Assembly: GCA_019421385.1 (NCBI GenBank)
Contig: JAHZFK010000008.1
Coordinates: forward strand, 24,561 to 78,975
DNA: 54,415 nucleotides
Reading direction: 5' to 3'
Source: Clostridiales bacterium
GTDB taxonomy: Bacteria; Bacillota; Clostridia; Oscillospirales; Butyricicoccaceae
The notes below the pieces were generated by a model. It searched no databases. It had not been told where the DNA came from and saw only the letters and a list, made by a program, of their open reading frames with translations. The translations under genes and the position numbers were made by a program. Positions 48,140-54,415 of the stretch are shown one piece after another. Positions within the stretch are counted from its first letter, which is position 1; each line of letters starts with the position of its first letter.

Positions 48140-49396
48140 ATGAGCGAACAACAGCCCACCAAGTCCAAACAGAATATCATCCGTTTCCCGTCCTCACGGA
48201 AGGAGCGCCGCCGTTTGCTGCGCGAAAGCAAGGACCCGCGCGTGCGCCTGACCGCGCTGCTGCGCTCGGTGTGCGGCTGGCTGCTGGTGGTCTGCACAGT
48301 CCTGTTCCTGCTGTCGAACTACCGACTGTTTACACCCACCTCCATCCGCAGCCTTGCGGAATATGCCGTGGCGGGTTTCAAGCAGCATGAGGGTGATATC
48401 ACAACCATCAACTATGAAAACGGCACGTTTTCGGATGCCGCGCTGTTTGAAGCAGGTATCGCCTACGCAGACAACGATTCCCTGTTCCTCGCACGCCCCG
48501 GCAGCGTGACCACCATGAAGCACACGCTGGGATATTCCTCCCCTGTGGTGGAAACCAGCGACGATTATGTGCTGGTTTATGACCGCGGCGGAATGCAGGC
48601 GGTGCTGACCAACTCCGCCACCGCAGTGGCAGAGCTGAGTCTCGACTCCGCGATCATCACCGGCAGCATGGGACAGGACGGACGCTTTGTCCTCGTGACG
48701 GACGAACAGGGCTACCGCACAGCGGTCGCTGTTTACGACACCTCCGGCAAGGAGGTATTCAAATACCAGTCCTCGGAATACTATATCGTATCGGCCGATC
48801 TGTCCCCGGACGGCAAGACGCTCGCCGCGCTGGCGTTCCGGCAGGACGGCGTGACGCTCAACTCCCATGTGCTGTTTTACGATGTGTCCAGCGGATCGCT
48901 GGATGCGGATGTGACGCTGGAGGACACGCTCGGCATGGCGCTGTGCTATTCCGGCAATACGGCTGCGGTGCTGTGCGACGACGGCCTGTATATGATTGAC
49001 CGCGGCGGCGAAGCCGAGCATACGCTCACCGTCGCCTCAAGCGATTTGATCTCGCTGACCGCGCACGATAATATGCTGGCAATTGCTACGCGCTCTTATT
49101 CCGGCGCGCGCAGCGACCTGTATACCATCCGCGGCGGCACGCTGTCCGGTCCCTACGCACTGTCGGAGGAACCGTCCGCGCTGGCGGTTTCCGCAGCGGG
49201 TACAGCGGTGCTGAGCGCTTCGGGCGTAACCGTTTACGATACGTCGTTCACCCCCCAGTGGCGCAATGCCGAAGCAGTCGGCGCGCGGCGCGTGCTGATG
49301 ACTGATGACGGTACTGTATGCGCCCTTTACACCAAAAACGCGCGTCTGTTTACCGCGCATTCCGAACATTCCGAGGAAGTTACTAATGTTAACTGA
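48140..49396 (+). CDS. DUF5711-like membrane-anchored beta-propeller protein
   Basis: About 418 residues. A basic cytoplasmic N-terminus (to residue 38) is followed by one TM segment (VCGWLLVVCTVLFLLSNYRLF) and a long extracytoplasmic region of repeated beta-strand blades (VETSDDYVLVYDRGGMQAVL, GRFVLVTDEQGYRTAVAVYD, PDGKTLAALAFRQDG, LYTIRGGTL), like a WD/PQQ-type propeller. I take it for the DUF5711 family; its function is unknown. ATG 48140 has GAGGAG about ten bases ahead; the ATG at 48122 has no ribosome site. Its 3' end overlaps cvpA by 11 bp. Confidence 0.75.
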   Translation: MSEQQPTKSKQNIIRFPSSRKERRRLLRESKDPRVRLTALLRSVCGWLLVVCTVLFLLSNYRLFTPTSIRSLAEYAVAGFKQHEGDITTINYENGTFSDAALFEAGIAYADNDSLFLARPGSVTTMKHTLGYSSPVVETSDDYVLVYDRGGMQAVLTNSATAVAELSLDSAIITGSMGQDGRFVLVTDEQGYRTAVAVYDTSGKEVFKYQSSEYYIVSADLSPDGKTLAALAFRQDGVTLNSHVLFYDVSSGSLDADVTLEDTLGMALCYSGNTAAVLCDDGLYMIDRGGEAEHTLTVASSDLISLTAHDNMLAIATRSYSGARSDLYTIRGGTLSGPYALSEEPSALAVSAAGTAVLSASGVTVYDTSFTPQWRNAEAVGARRVLMTDDGTVCALYTKNARLFTAHSEHSEEVTNVN

Positions 49397-50000
49397 CGTT
49401 TTATCCGTACTCACCGGCCTGTGCAACCTGCCCGACCTGATTATTCTGGCGGTTTTACTGGTTAATCTCATTCTGGGTTTCCGGCGCGGCTTTTTCGGCG
49501 CGCTGACCGGTCTGGTCGGCCGCGTCATTGCGGTCGCCGCCGCCTTTTTCGCAGCCCGCTGGGCAGCGCCTTATGTTTCAGAATGGATCGTGACACCGAT
49601 CGTCGGTGATATTTTTGAAAAGCAGGCGGGTGTAAGCGGTGCCGCCGGCGCACTGGATGCGCTGCGTCAGACCGCGACCGAAGCCGCCATCTCGATGGCC
49701 GAAAGTGTAGCTTTTGTGCTGCTTCTGATTTTGTTTTGCATCCTGTTCGGCTGGCTGGTCAGCCTTGCTGCCAAAAGCCTGCATACGATCGCACATCTCA
49801 CCCCGCTTGGAATTCTGGATTCGCTTGCGGGCGGTGCGGTCGGTCTTGTGGCTGGTGTCGTGCTGGTCGCTTTGATCCTGCTGGGCGTCTGGTGGGTCTA
49901 TCCCATCGCCTATTCCCCACTCGGCTGGCTTTCCCCCGAACGGATTTCCCATAGCTTGCTGCTGGCAAAGCTGATCGACGTGCTGCCGGTGGCCATCTGA
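49386..50000 (+). CDS. CvpA family membrane protein
   Basis: A 204-residue protein with four TM segments (about 16-30, 37-60, 100-125 and 145-170). LVNLILGFRRGFFGALTGLVGRVIAVAAAFFAA is the CvpA hallmark. CvpA proteins are inner-membrane proteins named for colicin V production; their molecular role in Firmicutes is unclear. ATG 49386 has GAGGAAG six bases upstream, within the end of the preceding gene (11-bp overlap), so the two are probably coupled. Confidence 0.85.
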   Translation: MLTDVLSVLTGLCNLPDLIILAVLLVNLILGFRRGFFGALTGLVGRVIAVAAAFFAARWAAPYVSEWIVTPIVGDIFEKQAGVSGAAGALDALRQTATEAAISMAESVAFVLLLILFCILFGWLVSLAAKSLHTIAHLTPLGILDSLAGGAVGLVAGVVLVALILLGVWWVYPIAYSPLGWLSPERISHSLLLAKLIDVLPVAI

Positions 50001-50038
50001 ACCCTTGTTTTTCCCACTTCCCCAAAGGAGTTTTTCTT

Positions 50039-52342
50039 ATGAACATGCCAATGTGCTCGCGGTGCAAAAAGAACATCGCGGTGGTGTTTATCACCAAAAT
50101 CGAAGGCCCGGACAAAACCACGCAGGAGGGGCTGTGCCTCAAATGCGCGCGCGAACTGGGCGTCAAACCGCTTGACAACATCATGGAACAAATGGGCATC
50201 ACGGAGGACGACCTCGAAGCCCTTTCGAGCGAGATCGGTTCGCTGTCCGACTTAAACGATCTGGTCACCGCCGGTTCGGACGGCTCGGACGACGATGCGC
50301 CGCATGAAACCGACCCGATTTCCAACCCGCCCGCGTCCATCCCGCCGCTGTCGCCGTCCACACCGCTGCGCGGCGCGGAAGGTGCGCGCACGCGCACACA
50401 ATCGCCCCCGCGCGATGATAAAAAACGCAAATACCTCAATAATTACTGTGAAAACCTGACGCGCAAGGCAGCAGAGGGCCGCATCGACCACATTGTTGGC
50501 CGCGACCGCGAAACCGACCGCGTCATCCAGATATTGAACCGCCGCCAGAAGAATAACCCTTGCCTGATTGGCGAGCCGGGCGTCGGCAAGACGGCGGTTG
50601 CCGAAGGTCTGGCCGTGCGCATCAACGAAGGACGCATCCCGTTCAAGATGCGCAACAAGGAAGTGCATCTGCTTGACCTGACCGCCCTTGTCGCGGGCAC
50701 GCAGTTCCGCGGCCAGTTTGAAAGCCGCATGAAGGGTTTGATCGACGAGGTCAAAAAGCTCGGCAATATCATCCTTGTCATTGACGAGGTGCACAACATC
50801 GTCGGCGCAGGCGACTCGGAAGGCTCGATGAACGCCGCGAACATCCTGAAGCCCGCGCTTGCCCGCGGCGATATTCAGGTTATCGGCGCGACCACGCTCA
50901 AGGAGTACCGCAAGCACATCGAAAAGGATGCTGCGCTCGAGCGCCGCTTCCAGCCGGTGTATATCGGTGAGCCGTCCGTCGCGGAGACGACCGAAATTTT
51001 GAAGGGCATCCGCTCTTACTATGAGACGTTCCACGGCGTACAGGTGCCGGACGATATCTGCCGCCGCGCCGCCGAGATGAGCGAGCGCTATATCACCGAC
51101 CGTTTCCTGCCCGACAAGGCCATCGACTTGATCGACGAGGCCTGCTCGCGGCTCAACCTTGACTCGCCGCAGCTGTCCGAAATTCCGGCGCTGCAAACCG
51201 AAATGGAAAGCCTGCAAACCCAGCTGGATCTGCTGACCCAGTCGAGCGCGCGCGACGAGCAGGAGGACACCTATGCCCGCATCGCGTCCTGCCGCCAGCG
51301 CCTGTTGCAAGTCGAGGGACGGCTGCACGAGCTGCTGTGCAAGCCCGCGCCCATGGTCGACGAGCAACTGCTCGCCTCGGTCATTGAGCTGTGGACTGGT
51401 ATTCCGGCTGCCAAGGTCGCGGCACAGGAATCCGCACGCCTGAAAGGTATGGAAGACCGTCTGAAAGCCCATGTCATTGGACAGGACGAAGCAGTCGACG
51501 CAGTCTGCGCGTCCATCCGCCGCTCGCGCGCGGGCATCAGCCCCAAGCGCAAGCCCGCGTCCTTCCTGTTTGTCGGCCCGACCGGCGTGGGCAAGACCGA
51601 ACTGGTCAAACAGCTTGCGCTCGACCTGTTCGACTCGCCGGATGCGCTGGTGCGGCTAGATATGTCAGAGTATATGGAGAAGCACACGGTTTCCCGCCTG
51701 ATCGGCTCACCTCCGGGCTATGTTGGCTATGACGAAGCCGGTCAGCTGACCGAAAAGATCCGCCGCCGCCCGTACTCGGTCGTGCTGTTTGACGAAATCG
51801 AAAAGGCGCACCCGGATGTACTCAACGCCTTGCTGCAAATCCTCGACGACGGCCGCCTGACCGACGCACAGGGCCGCGTGGTCAGCTTCGAAAACGCCGT
51901 CATCGTCATGACCTCGAACGCCGGTTCGCAGACCGGCGGCGCACCCGCAGGCTTCGGCCGCACGGTCAGCCAGCAGAGCCGCGAACGCGCGATGAAGGCG
52001 CTCGAGGACATTATGCGCCCCGAATTCCTCAACCGCATCGACGAAATTATCGCGTTCAACCAGCTGACTGAAGCGAACTTCCGCCGCATTTCGGTCATCA
52101 TGTTAAACGATCTGCGTGATAACCTTGCCGATAAGGATATCCGCCTGACATGGGACGACAGCCTGCTCGACTGGCTGGTCGAAAAATCCTTCTCGCTCAA
52201 ATTCGGCGCGCGCAATCTGCGCCGCCTGATCGAAAAAGAGGTGGAAAACCCGCTGGCGACCGAGATCGTCACGGGCGAACAGCCGCTCAAGGGCGCGCAC
52301 CTGCGCGCCGAGGACGGCAAGCTCCTCATCGACACGATTTAA
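50039..52342 (+). CDS. clpE: ClpE-like ATP-dependent Clp protease ATPase subunit
   Basis: A 767-residue Hsp100 ATPase. The N-terminus has a zinc-finger pattern, CSRCKK and LCLKCARELG, as in ClpE, then a low-complexity acidic/Pro-rich linker (65-125). AAA-1 (from about 150) has Walker A GEPGVGKTA and Walker B VIDEVHNIVGAG. A short middle domain (375-430) precedes AAA-2 with GPTGVGKTELVK and LFDEIEKAHPDV. A Gly-Phe loop in PAGFGR suits ClpP docking. It unfolds substrates for ClpP; ClpE is heat/CtsR-controlled in Bacillus, but no CtsR box was found here. AAAGGAG precedes the ATG. ClpC is the alternative name; the zinc finger favours ClpE. Confidence 0.85.
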   Translation: MNMPMCSRCKKNIAVVFITKIEGPDKTTQEGLCLKCARELGVKPLDNIMEQMGITEDDLEALSSEIGSLSDLNDLVTAGSDGSDDDAPHETDPISNPPASIPPLSPSTPLRGAEGARTRTQSPPRDDKKRKYLNNYCENLTRKAAEGRIDHIVGRDRETDRVIQILNRRQKNNPCLIGEPGVGKTAVAEGLAVRINEGRIPFKMRNKEVHLLDLTALVAGTQFRGQFESRMKGLIDEVKKLGNIILVIDEVHNIVGAGDSEGSMNAANILKPALARGDIQVIGATTLKEYRKHIEKDAALERRFQPVYIGEPSVAETTEILKGIRSYYETFHGVQVPDDICRRAAEMSERYITDRFLPDKAIDLIDEACSRLNLDSPQLSEIPALQTEMESLQTQLDLLTQSSARDEQEDTYARIASCRQRLLQVEGRLHELLCKPAPMVDEQLLASVIELWTGIPAAKVAAQESARLKGMEDRLKAHVIGQDEAVDAVCASIRRSRAGISPKRKPASFLFVGPTGVGKTELVKQLALDLFDSPDALVRLDMSEYMEKHTVSRLIGSPPGYVGYDEAGQLTEKIRRRPYSVVLFDEIEKAHPDVLNALLQILDDGRLTDAQGRVVSFENAVIVMTSNAGSQTGGAPAGFGRTVSQQSRERAMKALEDIMRPEFLNRIDEIIAFNQLTEANFRRISVIMLNDLRDNLADKDIRLTWDDSLLDWLVEKSFSLKFGARNLRRLIEKEVENPLATEIVTGEQPLKGAHLRAEDGKLLIDTI

Positions 52343-52347
52343 CCATA

Positions 52348-52382
52348 TGCCGCTGGGCCAAGTGTCCGGCGGCAAATTTTTT
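52348..52382 (+). terminator. Intrinsic terminator after the ClpE-like gene
   Basis: TGCCGC/GCGGCA with inner GG/CC is followed by AATTTTTTC, 6 bp after the stop. Confidence 0.75.
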
Positions 52383-52454
52383 CTTTTTCTCCGGGAACAA
52401 TCCCCCGCCTCCGTGCATCCTTAGAGTGTCCGGACAACGAGACGAGGTGATACG

Positions 52455-52952
52455 ATGGAAATGATACTAAGCCAGACACAGGACGACCCGCGCGAGCGCT
52501 TTACCACCGCAGTAACAACACACCGCCGCGCAATGTACCGCGCCGCCCGCGCGCTGCTTTCGAGCGACGCGGACGCAGAAGACGCGGTGAGCGAAGCCAT
52601 TCTGCGCGCGTGGCAGGCTTTCGGGCGGCTGCGCGATGAAAAAGCGCTCAAGGGCTGGCTGATTAAAATTACGGTCAACTGCGCACATGAACACCACCGC
52701 AAAACCGCGCGGCTGTCCTATACAGACGATTTGGAGCCGCTTGCGGGCGGCGCAGAGGACAGGCACGACTTTACGCTGTGGGACGCGGTCTGCGCCTTAC
52801 CCGAGGACTACCGTGTGGCAACCGTGCTGTTCTATTACGAGGATATGACAACCGCCGAAATCGCAAAAGCGCTCGGCATACGCGAAGGGACGGTGCGTAG
52901 CCGCCTGTCCCGCGCGCGAAACCGTCTGCGCACGCTGCTGGAGGAGGAATGA
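52455..52952 (+). CDS. ECF-type RNA polymerase sigma factor
   Basis: A 165-residue sigma-70 family factor with only regions 2 and 4. Region 2 is around RRAMYRAARALLSSDADAEDAVSEAILRAWQAF (25-60) with KGWLIKITVN; region 4 around LPEDYRVATVLFYYEDMTTAEIAKALGIREGTVRSRLSRARNRL (112-158). ACGAGGTG precedes the ATG. The next gene, 3 bp downstream, encodes a membrane protein of the DUF4179 anti-sigma type, so the pair likely responds to an envelope signal. The target regulon is unknown. Confidence 0.93.
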   Translation: MEMILSQTQDDPRERFTTAVTTHRRAMYRAARALLSSDADAEDAVSEAILRAWQAFGRLRDEKALKGWLIKITVNCAHEHHRKTARLSYTDDLEPLAGGAEDRHDFTLWDAVCALPEDYRVATVLFYYEDMTTAEIAKALGIREGTVRSRLSRARNRLRTLLEEE

Positions 52953-52955
52953 GAT

Positions 52956-54341
52956 ATGACATTGGACGAAAAGCTCAAGGCACGCGCACAGCGCGAAGGC
53001 AGCCCGGTTCCCGAGGGCTTTGACGAGCGCATGGACGCACTCTTGCACGACCTGCCGGAGCAGGTGACCCCCATCAAAAAGCGCCGTGCACCGCGCACCG
53101 CCGTCTGCATCGGTGTCGCCGCCGCGCTGGTGGTCGGCGCGGCAGCGGCAGCGCCGACCATGCTGGAAATGGCACAGGGCGTCATCAGCTACTTTGCGCA
53201 AAACAGCGGCTCGGAGTACGCCGAATATCAGGGTAAATACGAGAAATACAACGCCGCTGTCGGCATGAGCGCCACCAACGGCGACCAGACGCTGACCATT
53301 GACAATATCGCTGTCGATGACAGCTATATGCTGGTATTCTACACGCTCAAAAGCAAAACGCCGATTGCACTGGTTGGAACGGCGGATGAGCCGCAAAGCT
53401 GGCGCGCCAGCTGGACAGCACCCACCTTCTTTGCACAGGTCAACGGCAAACAGCTCGACACGACCGGCGCAATTGAAAACGAAGCGACCATGCCAGACGA
53501 ATACACGCTGACCGGCGTGCACCGCATCGTGCTGAAAGAGGCGCTGCCCGATCAGTTTGATCTTTTGCTTTATGACGGCGGCTCGAGCGATATCAATGAC
53601 GCGAACTTCCAGTTTGCGATGTCGGTGGATAAGAGTGCGGTCGCGGTCGAGACGCTGACCGTGGAGCCCAAGCTGGATTTTACGGTCGAGTACGATGATA
53701 CGGATGCAGATGGTCACACCAATCCCATCCGCTGCACGCCGCGCATCGAGCGCGTGTCCATCTCGCCGTTCGGCTCGACCATCACGCTGAGCGAACAGGC
53801 GGAGGCTCCCATGACCAACTTTGTCCTGCGCGATGACAAGGGCAATTACCTGCCAGTGATTTCGAACGGCAGCGTCGGCGGTGACATCGGCCGAGCGACC
53901 AACAGTTTTGAATTCCTCGGCGCGAATCTGGATACCCAATCGGTCACGCTGATCCCCTGCATTGGCCCGTATCGCTCACACGAGGTCAAGGGCGCGCTGG
54001 ACAGCCTGCCGCTGACCGATAGCAGCGCAGGCGGCTATACGCTCGAAAGCCTTGACATTGACGAGCACCGCGCGGTTGCGACGTTCTCTTTCCATGGCCC
54101 GATCACGAAAAGCAACGCGCAGTTATCCCTGCTGCTCGCAGACGGCACGAAGCTCGACCAGCTGACCGACTGCTATGTTGATTACGCCTATGACCGTGAA
54201 AACGGCCTGTGCATCACGACAATCGAATACTCTGACGCGACACCTGAGCAGATTGCACAGATCACCGGCGTATCCTTCTGGCAGCCGGACGATGATCTCA
54301 CACTGCTCGAAGATCAGGCGGTCACCATCGACCTGCAATAA
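52956..54341 (+). CDS. DUF4179-type membrane anti-sigma factor
   Basis: A 461-residue protein. The cytoplasmic N-terminus (1-46; LKARAQREGSPVPEGFDERMDALLHDLPEQ) resembles sigma-binding segments of clostridial anti-sigma factors. One TM segment is at about 48-68 (AVCIGVAAALVVGAAAAAPTM). The outside part carries the DUF4179 domain (about 80-190) and a second beta-rich domain. It follows the sigma factor gene by 3 bp and probably holds the sigma factor at the membrane until an external cue. GGAGGAATGAGAT precedes the ATG. Confidence 0.85.
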   Translation: MTLDEKLKARAQREGSPVPEGFDERMDALLHDLPEQVTPIKKRRAPRTAVCIGVAAALVVGAAAAAPTMLEMAQGVISYFAQNSGSEYAEYQGKYEKYNAAVGMSATNGDQTLTIDNIAVDDSYMLVFYTLKSKTPIALVGTADEPQSWRASWTAPTFFAQVNGKQLDTTGAIENEATMPDEYTLTGVHRIVLKEALPDQFDLLLYDGGSSDINDANFQFAMSVDKSAVAVETLTVEPKLDFTVEYDDTDADGHTNPIRCTPRIERVSISPFGSTITLSEQAEAPMTNFVLRDDKGNYLPVISNGSVGGDIGRATNSFEFLGANLDTQSVTLIPCIGPYRSHEVKGALDSLPLTDSSAGGYTLESLDIDEHRAVATFSFHGPITKSNAQLSLLLADGTKLDQLTDCYVDYAYDRENGLCITTIEYSDATPEQIAQITGVSFWQPDDDLTLLEDQAVTIDLQ

Positions 54342-54360
54342 TATGAAAAAGCCACCCGAA

Positions 54361-54415
54361 TGAAGTGACCCCAAAAAGTTAGACAATATTTTGGAATAAA
54401 AAATATTCAAGCAGC
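54361..54415. mobile_element. End of an IS3-family (IS150-like) insertion sequence, cut by the window edge
   Basis: TGAAGTGACCCCAAAAAG followed by TTAGACA matches from memory the terminal inverted repeat style of IS150-type IS3 elements. It begins 20 bp after the anti-sigma stop, and the sequence turns abruptly AT-rich. The transposase would lie beyond the window. Confidence 0.5.

Noticed and set aside
52391..52420. Autoregulatory ECF promoter (GGAAC and CGT) before the sigma factor gene
   Set aside because: The spacing between the two blocks is 13 bp instead of about 16, so the match is not convincing.

Overview
The window looks like a chromosomal segment of a high-GC, spore-forming member of the class Clostridia (Oscillospirales or Butyricicoccaceae-like is my guess). 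It has a complete spoIIA-type operon (spoIIAA-spoIIAB-sigF), two T-box leaders, a SAM-I riboswitch, an ECF-type vitamin transporter module, an IreB homologue and TTGACA/TATAAT promoters with 16-17 bp spacers. I saw no tRNA, rRNA or CRISPR array.

Layout. 1-2.0 kb: start of rarA, a small membrane gene, hisC. 1.9-5.4 kb (minus): a copper operon, copA-csoR-pentapeptide repeat gene, with overlapping stop/start codons and a promoter carrying a G-tract palindrome. 5.4-8.6 kb (minus): a LacX-type aldose epimerase, a sugar O-acetyltransferase, and metK behind a SAM-I riboswitch; metK carries an in-frame TAA at codon 9. 8.6-13.0 kb: a two-gene acyl-CoA dehydratase/activase system. 13.1-24.5 kb: feoA-feoB, with feoB cut in two by a 9.2 kb element. 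24.6-31.7 kb: UvrD/PcrA helicase, a membrane protein, the spoIIA operon, folC and an unknown coiled-coil protein. 31.8-39.6 kb: valS with a valine T-box, a small divergent ribbon-helix-helix locus, pheS-pheT with a phenylalanine T-box and a stem-loop array between the two genes, and ireB. 39.6-54.4 kb: YgiQ-type radical SAM protein, a MarR/MATE pair, methyltransferase-ecfA1-ecfA2-ecfT-truA, a DUF5711-like protein, CvpA, a ClpE-like ATPase, an ECF sigma/anti-sigma pair, and what looks like one end of an IS3-family element at the right edge.

The most remarkable part is the feoB element. The 5' part of feoB reads normally until the codons for the conserved Thr-Met-Cys; the reading frame resumes, exactly in frame, 9,208 bp later next to a divergent large serine recombinase gene. 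The two junctions share CATGTGC. Joining the outer flanks restores an uninterrupted 646-residue FeoB, and joining the inner flanks gives a strongly palindromic attP centred on a TG dinucleotide. Between them lie a secreted metallophosphatase, a YibE/F membrane protein, adenine phosphoribosyltransferase, a purine permease and a frameshifted polysaccharide deacetylase with SLH repeats, but no conjugation or phage genes. The arrangement resembles skin-type intervening elements whose excision rebuilds a host gene; here the gene is the ferrous iron transporter.

Other points of note: a strong internal Shine-Dalgarno inside copA that could release a separate CopZ-like chaperone; repeated operator-like palindromes at the MarR/MATE and ribbon-helix-helix loci; a promoter plus terminator-like leader before the ygiQ-like gene; and a run of perfect stem-loops filling the pheS-pheT gap.
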